Assembly (NCBI GenBank): GCA_019415645.1
Contig: DXYV01000031.1
Span: forward strand, 1 to 13,960
Length of the DNA: 13,960 nt
Direction: 5' to 3'
Source: Clostridiales bacterium
Lineage (GTDB): Bacteria; Bacillota; Clostridia; Oscillospirales; Oscillospiraceae
Of the stretch, positions 5,860 to 12,456 are shown in pieces (the first letter of the stretch is position 1; every line of letters starts with the position of its first letter). The notes under the pieces were generated by a model. That model saw nothing but the letters and a program-made list of their open reading frames with translations. It made no database searches and had not been told where the DNA came from. Made by a program: the position numbers and the translations under genes.

Positions 5860-5881
5860 CGGCTGAAACGGCGCATATAAT
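5853..5881 (+). promoter_or_regulatory. Sigma-A promoter of the AEC permease gene, back-to-back with the leftward promoter
   Basis: TTGTCA (5853-5858), a 17-bp spacer and TATAAT (5876-5881) match the consensus in 11 of 12 positions. The -35 hexamer shares five bases with the leftward -35, so polymerase probably cannot occupy both at once. The predicted start near 5888 places the TTG at 5894 and its AAGGA outside a usable leader and favours ATG 5924 as the translation start. Confidence 0.72.
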
Positions 5882-5923
5882 GAAGGATACCGCTTGAATC
5901 CTAAGAAAGAGGTCCTGCGCGCC

Positions 5924-6865
5924 ATGCTTGCTGACTTTCTGATCGTGACCGGGCAGGTGGTCACACTGTTTCTCATGATGGGGGCGGGCTACTTCTTCGC
6001 CAAGCGGGGCTGGTTGTCCGATTCCGCCCAGGCCCAGATGTCCCACATCCTGCTCTATCTGGTGGCCCCCTGTGTCATTCTCGACTCCCTGACAAAGGCC
6101 GAGTGTACTCCCGCGTTGCTTCGCTCCTTCGGGCTGTGTCTGGTGCTGACGGTTGCGGTCTATTTACTGTATATCCTGCTGGCCCAGCCCCTGTTCCCCC
6201 GGATACCCGCCGACACCCGCAATCCCCTGCGCTTCGCAGTGGTGTACGGCAACATCGGCTTCATGGGCCTGCCCCTGATTCAAAGCGTTCTGGGGGCCGA
6301 GGCGCTGCTGTTCTGCACTGTGGTCCTGGCAGTGTTCAATATCATCACCTGGACCCACGGCGTACTGCTCATGGGCGGCCGGGACCAACTCTCCTTAGGG
6401 AAGGCCCTTCTCAACCCCGGCGTGATCGGCTGTCTGGCCGGCTTGATTCTGTTTCTCACCGGCGCGGGCCTTCCCTCTCCCGTTGCCACAGCCATCGACT
6501 ACCTGGCCGACCTGAACACCCCCCTGGCCATGCTCGTGCTGGGCGGTCAGATGGCCGGGGCCAGGCTGGCGGACACCTTCCGCCCAGGCCCCCTGTATCT
6601 GGTGTCCCTCCTCCGGCTGGTGGTCCTGCCCGCCCTGACCGCGCTGCTGCTTCTGCCGTTCCATCAGGAGTCTCTGGTCTACTGCACGCTGGTCATTCTG
6701 TCCGGCTGCCCCACGGCCGGAATCACCGGCATGTTTGCCCAGCAGTTCCACCGGGATGCCGGCGCGGCGGCCCAGGCCGTGACCCTGTCCACCCTGCTTT
6801 CCATCGTGACCCTTCCCATCCTGGCCACTGCCGCCCGGGCTCTGGCCGGATCACTTCTCGTTTGA
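5924..6865 (+). CDS. AEC (auxin efflux carrier) family permease
   Basis: This is a 313-residue integral membrane protein with about ten hydrophobic helices in two five-helix repeats. The family motifs are clear: LLYLVAPCVIL (43-53), VVYGNIGFMGLPL (106-118), LNPGVIG (163-169) and PTAGITGMFAQQF (263-275). AEC carriers move organic acids, amino acids or related anions; the substrate is not predictable here. The start is ATG 5924, with AGAGG eleven bases upstream. A TTG at 5894 would add ten residues, but its ribosome site lies upstream of the predicted transcription start, and family members begin at this point (M-L-x-x-F). The following permease gene begins 16 bases after the stop, suggesting one transcript. 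Confidence 0.9.
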   Translation: MLADFLIVTGQVVTLFLMMGAGYFFAKRGWLSDSAQAQMSHILLYLVAPCVILDSLTKAECTPALLRSFGLCLVLTVAVYLLYILLAQPLFPRIPADTRNPLRFAVVYGNIGFMGLPLIQSVLGAEALLFCTVVLAVFNIITWTHGVLLMGGRDQLSLGKALLNPGVIGCLAGLILFLTGAGLPSPVATAIDYLADLNTPLAMLVLGGQMAGARLADTFRPGPLYLVSLLRLVVLPALTALLLLPFHQESLVYCTLVILSGCPTAGITGMFAQQFHRDAGAAAQAVTLSTLLSIVTLPILATAARALAGSLLV

Positions 6866-6881
6866 TTGGGGGCGTTCTGTT

Positions 6882-8042
6882 TTGGAGCATCTTCTCACCG
6901 CCCGCCAGCGGGCGCAGCTCTGGATTCGTCTGGGGATTCGCGGCCTGCTGATTCTGGGCGCAGTCCTCTGCCTGATCTGGCTGGTCCCGCCGCTCTGCTC
7001 GTTGTTCATGCCCTTCCTCCTGGCCCTTATCGTGGCCTGGCTGCTCCACCCGCTGGTCCGGTGGCTGCAAAAAAAGCTGAACATCTCCCGCAAGGTCCTG
7101 TCCATGATTTTGATTCTGCTGGTCTATGTGGGAATCGGCGCCATTCTCTACGGGCTGGGCTACGCCGCCGTGACCCAGATTCGCTCCCTGGTGGAAAACT
7201 GGGGAGATATCCGGGCTCAGGTCCTGGCCTCGCTGGAATCCCTGTCCGACTATCTCTCCGGGCTGGTGGAGCTTCTTCCCGACAGCGTGGCCTCGAATCT
7301 GGAGGGGCTGGCCTCCCAGCTGCTGGACTGGCTGCAGTCAGTTCTGCCCTCCGCCCTGGACACCACGCTGGGCGGCGGTATGAGCGTTGTCTCCCGCATT
7401 CCCTCCTTCGCCATTGCCGCGGTGGTCTTTATGATGGCCAGCTACTTCATCACCGCGGATTATCCCCGGCTGCGCTTTCTGGCCACCGACCGCCTGCCGG
7501 AATCCGTGCGGGAATTTGGAAGCAATTTCAAGCGCATTTTCGTGGAGGCCTTCGGCGGCTATCTCAAATCGCAGCTTATTTTGTCCCTGGGCGTATTCCT
7601 CATTCTCACGGCCGGGTTCTTCCTCATCCACCAGCCCTACGGCCTGCTGCTGGCCTTTATTTTTGCGGTACTGGACTTTATCCCCATCATCGGCGCAGGT
7701 ACCGTCATGGTGCCCTGGTCCGTAGTCTGTCTGGTTACCGGCGATTACCGCTCCGCCATCGAGCTGATGGTCATTTGGGGCATCATCTGTCTCTTCCGCC
7801 GGCTGGCAGAGCCCAAAATTCTGGGCGACCAGACCGGGCTGTCCCCCATCCTCTCTCTGGTGGGCATCTACGTGGGTATGCGGCTGGGCGGCGTGCTGGG
7901 CATGATCGTGGGCCCGCTGCTCCTGCTGGTGGTCATCAATCTGTGGAAGCTGGGCACCTTCGACCCGGTGGTCTGCGATCTGAAATTAGCCATCGGAGAC
8001 ATCTCCGCCCTGCTGGCCTCGGGCCGGCAGGACAAGCCCTGA
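6882..8042 (+). CDS. ytvI: Sporulation permease YtvI, AI-2E transporter family
   Basis: The 386-residue membrane protein has paired N-terminal helices (about 21-60 and 70-96) and an amphipathic central stretch (100-170). A C-terminal helix bundle contains DFIPIIGAG (265-273) and EPKILGDQTGLSP (310-322), the conserved signatures of the AI-2E/PerM family. The overall pattern, including ASYFITADYPRLR (186-198), is that of clostridial YtvI proteins. YtvI is made in sporulation in Bacillus, but its transported molecule is unknown; the family name does not prove autoinducer transport. The start is TTG 6882 with GGGGG (6868-6872) nine bases upstream, and no in-frame ATG lies nearby. It is 16 bases after the AEC gene and likely cotranscribed. 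A stem-loop follows seven bases after the stop. Confidence 0.88.
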   Translation: MEHLLTARQRAQLWIRLGIRGLLILGAVLCLIWLVPPLCSLFMPFLLALIVAWLLHPLVRWLQKKLNISRKVLSMILILLVYVGIGAILYGLGYAAVTQIRSLVENWGDIRAQVLASLESLSDYLSGLVELLPDSVASNLEGLASQLLDWLQSVLPSALDTTLGGGMSVVSRIPSFAIAAVVFMMASYFITADYPRLRFLATDRLPESVREFGSNFKRIFVEAFGGYLKSQLILSLGVFLILTAGFFLIHQPYGLLLAFIFAVLDFIPIIGAGTVMVPWSVVCLVTGDYRSAIELMVIWGIICLFRRLAEPKILGDQTGLSPILSLVGIYVGMRLGGVLGMIVGPLLLLVVINLWKLGTFDPVVCDLKLAIGDISALLASGRQDKP

Positions 8043-8048
8043 ATATCC

Positions 8049-8087
8049 GGAACCGCCGGCCGGCCCTATGGGGCGGCCGGCGGTTCC
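8049..8087 (+). terminator. Strong GC-rich stem-loop after ytvI, without a T tract
   Basis: A 14-bp stem (8049-8062 with 8074-8087, GGAACCGCCGGCCG arm) extends by three more C-G pairs after one bulge, closing a TATG loop. It lies six bases after the ytvI stop. The following bases are GCTCTGTC then A residues, so the usual T run is missing. It probably slows or stops transcription or protects the 3' end, but a classical intrinsic terminator is not shown. Confidence 0.5.
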
Positions 8088-8098
8088 GCTCTGTCAAA

Positions 8099-8136
8099 AA
8101 AAGTTCAAACTTTTCCAGACTAAGTTCAGAAAGTCT
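8099..8136. promoter_or_regulatory. Palindromic operator-like region upstream of htrA
   Basis: A perfect 7-bp inverted repeat, AAAAGTT-CA-AACTTTT (8099-8114), is followed by AGACT...AGTCT (8117-8121 with 8132-8136). The sequence AAGTTCA occurs twice, at 8101 and 8122, exactly 21 bp or two helical turns apart. The second repeat ends at the -35 hexamer. This arrangement suits a transcription factor dimer pair. I cannot match it to a named regulator. Confidence 0.4.
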
Positions 8137-8165
8137 TTGATTTCCCTTCATAAAATCGTCATAAT
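8137..8165 (+). promoter_or_regulatory. Probable sigma-A promoter of htrA
   Basis: TTGATT (8137-8142), a 17-bp spacer and CATAAT (8160-8165) give 9 of 12 consensus matches, with correct spacing to a start near 8172. The htrA ATG is 37 bases further on. The imperfect hexamers suit a regulated stress gene. Confidence 0.55.
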
Positions 8166-8208
8166 TATGCGGTATCTTATATCCAGAGTTTGAAAGGAGC
8201 GATCCGTT

Positions 8209-9582
8209 ATGTATAACAACGACCTTCACAATCAAAATGTTCAGTGGGACGGCAGTTCCTATTCCACGACCAACTATCGCGTGGAGGACGCTCCCCAAGG
8301 TTCATCCTCCCCCACTCCGCCAAAGCAGAAGAAGCCCCGCAAGGGAGCGGCTAAGGCAGTGGCTCTGGTGCTGTGCTGTGCCCTGCTGGGCGGCAGCGCC
8401 GGCATCGGCGGAGCGGCCATCTATGATTATGTGAGCAGTTCCAACGGCGGTACGACCACCGTGCTGGAAGGCACGGTACCCAGCACCACCGTCAACATCA
8501 AGCAGCCAGACGGCGTAACAGAAATGTCCTTGTCGGAGATTTACGCTGCTTATGCCAACTCCTGCGTGGTCATCACCTGCAACGTGCCCTATACCACGGA
8601 AACCTGGTTCGGCCCCTCCAGCGGCACGGCTACTTCCGCCGGTTCCGGCTTCGTCATCTCGGACAACGGCTACATCGTCACCAACTACCACGTTATTGAC
8701 GGCGCCGAGAGCATCACGGTCACCTTCTACGACGGCAGCGAGTACGAGGCCTCCTATGTGGGCGGCGAGGAATCCAACGACGTGGCGGTGCTGAAGATCG
8801 ATGCCACCGGCCTGACCCCTGTGGTCCTGGGCGACTCGGACAGCCTCTCCGTGGGCGACGAGGTCTCCACCATCGGCAACGCGCTGGGCACCCTGTCCTT
8901 CTCCCAGACCTCCGGCCATGTGTCCGGTCTGGCCCGCTCGGTCACGTACTCCGACGGCACGATCATCAATATGCTCCAGACCGACTGCACCATCAACTCC
9001 GGCAACTCCGGCGGCCCTCTGTTCAATCAGTACGGCCAGGTGGTCGGCATTACCTCCGCCAAGTACTCCGGCTCCAGCAGTTCCTCCGGCGCCTCCATTG
9101 AGAACATCGGCTTCGCCATCCCCATCAACGACGTGAAGTCCATCATCACTGAGATCATGGAGCATGGCTATGTCACCCGCCCCTCCATGGGCATCACGGT
9201 GGCTACCGTTACCCAGGAGTTCTCCCAGTACTTCAACTGGCCGCTGGGCGCCTACGTCAACAGCGTGGAGGAGGGCTCCTGTGCGGAGACCGCCGGCCTG
9301 CGGCAGGGCGACATTATCACTGCTCTGGGCGATACAGAGGTCACCACGGCCAATGAGCTGATCGCCGCCAAGAACACCTATTCCCCCGGCGACACGGCGG
9401 AGCTGACCGTCTACCGTGCCGGCGAGACCCTGACCCTCACCATTACCTTCGATGCAGAACAGCAGGACACCGCCGCCTCCGATCCCGCTCCGGAGACAAC
9501 CTCCAGCCAGCAGGGCGGATACGGCGGCAACGGGAACAGCGGCTCCGGCAACAATGGCTATTACTTCCCCTTCGGTTTCTAA
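8209..9582 (+). CDS. htrA: HtrA/DegP-type membrane-anchored serine protease (S1C) with PDZ domain
   Basis: The 457-residue protein has a polar cytoplasmic N-terminus with a basic patch (KQKKPRKG, 39-46). One membrane anchor follows (about 50-72), then a trypsin-like domain with the catalytic triad H161 (TNYHVID), D191 (SNDVAVL) and S267 (GNSGGP), and a PDZ domain (about 330-430). It should degrade or refold damaged proteins outside the membrane, as HtrA proteins do in Gram-positives. The C-terminus is a low-complexity tail (about 430-457) rich in Gly, Asn, Ser and Tyr, probably flexible. The start is ATG 8209 with AAAGGAG nine bases upstream. It has its own promoter and an operator-like palindrome, and a strong hairpin follows, so it appears monocistronic. 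Which B. subtilis paralogue (HtrA, HtrB, YyxA) is closest cannot be told. Confidence 0.95.
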   Translation: MYNNDLHNQNVQWDGSSYSTTNYRVEDAPQGSSSPTPPKQKKPRKGAAKAVALVLCCALLGGSAGIGGAAIYDYVSSSNGGTTTVLEGTVPSTTVNIKQPDGVTEMSLSEIYAAYANSCVVITCNVPYTTETWFGPSSGTATSAGSGFVISDNGYIVTNYHVIDGAESITVTFYDGSEYEASYVGGEESNDVAVLKIDATGLTPVVLGDSDSLSVGDEVSTIGNALGTLSFSQTSGHVSGLARSVTYSDGTIINMLQTDCTINSGNSGGPLFNQYGQVVGITSAKYSGSSSSSGASIENIGFAIPINDVKSIITEIMEHGYVTRPSMGITVATVTQEFSQYFNWPLGAYVNSVEEGSCAETAGLRQGDIITALGDTEVTTANELIAAKNTYSPGDTAELTVYRAGETLTLTITFDAEQQDTAASDPAPETTSSQQGGYGGNGNSGSGNNGYYFPFGF

Positions 9583-9609
9583 CAACTCCAGGCTCTCCCG
9601 CCTGTTTCA

Positions 9610-9645
9610 GGGCCCGCGGCGCAGGGTATGCGCCGCGGGCCCTTT
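9610..9645 (+). terminator. Intrinsic terminator of htrA
   Basis: A 14-bp perfect stem (9610-9623 with 9629-9642, GGGCCCGCGGCGCA arm) has a GGGTA loop and is followed by TTT only. It is very stable, but the T run is short. It begins 27 bases after the htrA stop. Confidence 0.7.
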
Positions 9646-9670
9646 GCGCTGTGTTCCAGATCAATCCAGG

Positions 9671-9790
9671 TCACGCGGCGGACAGCTCCTCCAGTTCCCG
9701 CTCCGCTTCGGCCCGGCTGTCGGCGGAGAAGCAGAAAACGCCGCCCCGGTAGACCTCGATGTGATCCATGACCCATTTCATTTCAAACAT
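9671..9790 (-). CDS. Small 39-residue protein, unrecognised
   Basis: A short minus-strand gene lies between htrA and ftsH. ATG 9790 is preceded at eight bases by AAAGGAG, one of the best ribosome binding sites in the window, and the frame runs 39 codons to TGA 9671-9673. The product starts MFEMKWVMDHIEVY, then G-G-V-F-C-F-S-A-D, and ends in an acidic amphipathic helix (RAEAERELEELSAA). The pattern suggests a beta-hairpin followed by a helix. Codon use is GC-rich like the neighbours, so it is native rather than acquired. A possible -10 (TATACT) lies about 55 bases upstream, and the ftsH terminator separates it from ftsH. I do not recognise the family, and no function can be given. Confidence 0.65.
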   Translation of the reverse strand: MFEMKWVMDHIEVYRGGVFCFSADSRAEAERELEELSAA

Positions 9791-9843
9791 TGCGTATTCT
9801 CCTTTCCAAACCGCAAGACTGTCTGTTTCCTGTTTACAGCCTT

Positions 9844-9878
9844 AGTATAGGAAAAGAGAAGTCCGATAAAATGGACTT
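9844..9878 (-). promoter_or_regulatory. Weak promoter candidate for the 39-residue gene
   Basis: On the minus strand TATACT (9849-9844) resembles a -10 box, but no good -35 is found 16-18 bp upstream (AT-rich sequence only). The would-be -35 area is occupied by an inverted repeat, AAGTCC (9859-9864) with GGACTT (9873-9878), which could be an operator. The TATACT is correctly placed for a leader of about 45 bases before ATG 9790. Confidence 0.3.
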
Positions 9879-9889
9879 TTATTACAGGC

Positions 9890-9925
9890 AAAAAAAGCGC
9901 CCCGCCGTTTCCAACGGCGGGGCGC
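9890..9925 (-). terminator. Intrinsic terminator of the tilS-hpt-ftsH operon
   Basis: A 13-bp perfect stem (9897-9909 with 9913-9925) with a 3-nt loop is followed on the minus strand by seven T residues (9890-9896). It lies nine bases after the ftsH stop codon. Confidence 0.9.
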
Positions 9926-9934
9926 CTGGTTCGC

Positions 9935-11794
9935 TTATGCCTCTGCGGGCTTCAGGGCCTTCGGGTCAGTAAACACCAGTTCGAACTCCTCAGCCGACAT
10001 GGTCTCGTGCTCCAGCAGGTATTCCGCGGTGGTCACCAGCTGTTCCTTCTGACCGCTGAGGATGTCCTGGCACCTCCGGTAGGCCCGGTCGATGATGGCG
10101 TGAATCTCCTCGTCGATCAGGCCGGCCACCTCCTCGGAATAGGTCCGGGCCTGGGCCATGGAGCGGCCGATGAACACCTCGTCGTGACCGGTGTCAAAGA
10201 CCACCGTGCCCAGCTTTTCGCTCATGCCGTACTTGGTGACCATGGCCCGGGCCGTGTTGGTGGCCCGCTCCAGATCGTTGGAGGCCCCGGTGGAGATGTC
10301 GCCCAGCATCAGCTGTTCCGCCACCCGGCCGCCCAGACAGACGGCGATGGACTCCTCCAGCTCCCGCTTGGACTGATAGGCCTTGTCCTCCTGGGGCAGG
10401 GAGACCGTCATCCCCCCCGCCATGCCTCGGGGGATAATGGTGATCTGATGGACCGGATCGGGGGTCTCCAGGGCGTGGATGACCACTGCGTGGCCCGCCT
10501 CGTGGTAGGCGGTGAGCTTTTTGGCGTGCTCGGTGACCACCCGGCTCTTTTTCTCCGGACCGGCGATAACCTTCATCATGGCCTCCTGGAGGTGCTCCAT
10601 GGTGATATACCGCGCGCCGGAGCGGGCAGCCAGCAGGGCGGCCTCGTTCATCAGATTTTCCAGATCAGCGCCCACAAAGCCGCCGGTGGCCTTGGCTACG
10701 GTCTTCAGGTCCACATCGTCCGCCAGCGGCTTGTTGCGGGAATGGACCTTCAAAATTTCCTCCCGGCCCTTGATGTCCGGGCGGCCCACATAGACCTGCC
10801 GGTCAAAACGGCCGGGGCGCAGCAGCGCGGGGTCCAGGATGTCCGGCCGGTTGGTTGCCGCCAGGACGATGACGCCCTCGTTGGCGGCAAAGCCGTCCAT
10901 CTCCACCAGCAGCTGGTTGAGGGTCTGCTCCCGCTCGTCGTGGCCGCCGCCCAGGCCGGCGCCGCGCTGCCGGCCCACCGCGTCGATCTCGTCGATAAAC
11001 ACGATGGCCGGGGCATCCGCCTTGGCCTGATTGAACAGGTCGCGCACCCGGGACGCGCCCACGCCTACATAGAGTTCCACAAAGTCTGAGCCTGAGATGG
11101 ACAAAAACTGGACCCCGGCCTCGCCGGCCACGGCCCGGGCCAGCAGAGTCTTGCCGGTACCCGGCGGGCCCACCAGCAGCACGCCCTTGGGGATTCGGGC
11201 GCCCAGGTCGGTGAAGCTCATGGGGTCCTTGAGAAACTCCACCAGCTCCCGCAGCTCCTCCTTTTCCTCGTCCGCCCCCGCCACGTCGGCAAAGGTGACC
11301 TTCTTCTGGTTGTCCTCCAGCTTGCGGGTACGGGCCCGGCCGAAACGGGTCGCGCCCCGGTCCGCGCTGCTGCCGGCCTGCCGGGCCATCATCACGTACC
11401 ACAGCACCAGGAACAGCAAAATCCCGCCCACGATCAAGGCCGTATCCAGCCACCAGGGGGCCGCCGCAGCCGGCTCGATCTCATAGCCGGCCAGCACCCC
11501 GCTGTCCCGCTGCCGCTCAATCAGCTCGCCCAGGTCGGCAAAGAACAGGTTCAAATCGCCCAGCCGGTAGCTCACCGACGTGGAGCCGTTGTATTCATCC
11601 CGCAGCGTCAGGTGCAGCGTGCGGTCCCCGTCGATGGTAAAGGAGTAGACGTCTCCCTGTTCAAACAGGGAAACCACGTCGGAGTATTGCACGCGCGCGC
11701 TGCCGTTCATTCCGCTCAGGGTACTGATGGTCCACAGCAGCAGGGCCAGCAGCAGCACGTAAAAAATGACATCGCGGACATTGACTTTCTTCAA
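9935..11794 (-). CDS. ftsH: ATP-dependent zinc metalloprotease FtsH
   Basis: The 619-residue membrane protease forms a hexamer that extracts and degrades membrane and regulatory proteins. It has two membrane helices (about 9-26 and 115-136) flanking a short external domain. The AAA+ module carries Walker A GPPGTGKT (209-216), Walker B IVFIDEID (264-271) and the second region of homology with the arginine finger (ATNRP...RPGRFDR, 313-332). The zinc site is HEAGH (431-435), with D507 as third ligand in SNDLERAT. Everything expected is intact. The start codon is TTG 11794; the frame upstream has no ATG, and the family begins M-K-K. AAGGAG lies twelve bases before it. It follows hpt by 80 bases and ends at a strong terminator. 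FtsH is non-essential but important for sporulation in Bacillus. Confidence 0.97.
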   Translation of the reverse strand: MKKVNVRDVIFYVLLLALLLWTISTLSGMNGSARVQYSDVVSLFEQGDVYSFTIDGDRTLHLTLRDEYNGSTSVSYRLGDLNLFFADLGELIERQRDSGVLAGYEIEPAAAAPWWLDTALIVGGILLFLVLWYVMMARQAGSSADRGATRFGRARTRKLEDNQKKVTFADVAGADEEKEELRELVEFLKDPMSFTDLGARIPKGVLLVGPPGTGKTLLARAVAGEAGVQFLSISGSDFVELYVGVGASRVRDLFNQAKADAPAIVFIDEIDAVGRQRGAGLGGGHDEREQTLNQLLVEMDGFAANEGVIVLAATNRPDILDPALLRPGRFDRQVYVGRPDIKGREEILKVHSRNKPLADDVDLKTVAKATGGFVGADLENLMNEAALLAARSGARYITMEHLQEAMMKVIAGPEKKSRVVTEHAKKLTAYHEAGHAVVIHALETPDPVHQITIIPRGMAGGMTVSLPQEDKAYQSKRELEESIAVCLGGRVAEQLMLGDISTGASNDLERATNTARAMVTKYGMSEKLGTVVFDTGHDEVFIGRSMAQARTYSEEVAGLIDEEIHAIIDRAYRRCQDILSGQKEQLVTTAEYLLEHETMSAEEFELVFTDPKALKPAEA

Positions 11795-11874
11795 AGCAGA
11801 TTCACGCTCCTTGTGATCGGGCCGGTTGCCGCTCCGGCCTCCGCCGTACCCGCAGCGGTGCGGCAGGCAATGGC

Positions 11875-12414
11875 TTATCCGCCATATACCTCCGGCTTCA
11901 GAATGCCGATATAAGGCAGGTTCCGGTACTTTTCCGCATAATCCAGGCCATAGCCCACCACGAAGGCGTCCGGAATGGAGAAGCCGCAGTAATCGGCGGT
12001 AATGGGCTTGGTGCGGCGCTCCGGCTTATCCAGCAGCGTGCACAGCCGGATGGAGGCGGGCGCCCGGGCCTGGAGAATCTGCATCAGATAATACAGCGTA
12101 TTGCCGCTGTCCAGAATGTCCTCCACGATAATCAGGTCCCGGCCCTCAATGTCGTCGGACAGATCCTTGGTGATCTGCACCTGGCCAGAGCTCTTGGTGC
12201 CGCTGCCGTAGGAGGACACGGCCATAAAGTCCACATGGATGGGCAGTTGGATGGCCCGGGTCAGGTCGGCCATAAAAATGTAGGAGCCGCGCAGCACGCT
12301 GGCCAAAACCGGAGCCTTCTCGGCGTAGTCCTTGGTGATCTGGGCGCCCAGCTCCTGGACCCGCTGGCGGAGCTGTTCCTCGCTGAACAAGATTTCCTGT
12401 ACGTCGTCGATCAT
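11875..12414 (-). CDS. hpt: Hypoxanthine phosphoribosyltransferase
   Basis: The 179-residue enzyme joins hypoxanthine or guanine to PRPP to give IMP or GMP, salvaging purines in the cytoplasm. Diagnostic features are the PRPP motif LIIVEDILDSGNT (95-107, acidic pair E98-D99), the LRGSYIF loop (41-47), the flexible loop SSYGSGT (67-73) and the purine-binding FVVGYGLDY segment (151-159). Length and order are standard. The start is ATG 12414 with AAAGGA nine bases upstream. It lies 42 bases after tilS and 80 before ftsH, a conserved Firmicute gene order. In B. subtilis TilS and HprT have been reported to act together on ftsH expression; whether this holds here is unknown. Confidence 0.96.
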   Translation of the reverse strand: MIDDVQEILFSEEQLRQRVQELGAQITKDYAEKAPVLASVLRGSYIFMADLTRAIQLPIHVDFMAVSSYGSGTKSSGQVQITKDLSDDIEGRDLIIVEDILDSGNTLYYLMQILQARAPASIRLCTLLDKPERRTKPITADYCGFSIPDAFVVGYGLDYAEKYRNLPYIGILKPEVYGG

Positions 12415-12456
12415 GATAGTGTTTCCTTTCTTTCTGTTTCCATGCTCCGGAGCCGC

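Noticed and set aside
4067..5866. 599-codon plus-strand open frame
   Set aside because: It is antisense to the intact ABC exporter. His/Gly/Gln-rich low-complexity content is typical of a shadow frame in high-GC DNA.
5801..6046. N-terminal extension of the ABC exporter in its open frame up to 6046
   Set aside because: It runs through a consensus promoter and the start of the divergent AEC gene. ATG 5800 has a good ribosome site and matches the normal family start.
6866..8140. 424-codon plus-strand open frame overlapping ytvI
   Set aside because: The ytvI frame carries the recognised family motifs. This frame is Arg/Pro/Gly-rich and lacks any.
8302..9585. 427-codon minus-strand open frame opposite htrA
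   Set aside because: htrA on the plus strand has all catalytic motifs, a promoter and a ribosome site. The antisense frame is Gly/Val/Ala-rich without motifs.
10007..11089. 360-codon plus-strand open frame inside ftsH
   Set aside because: It is a shadow of the fully conserved ftsH coding sequence with no ribosome site of its own.
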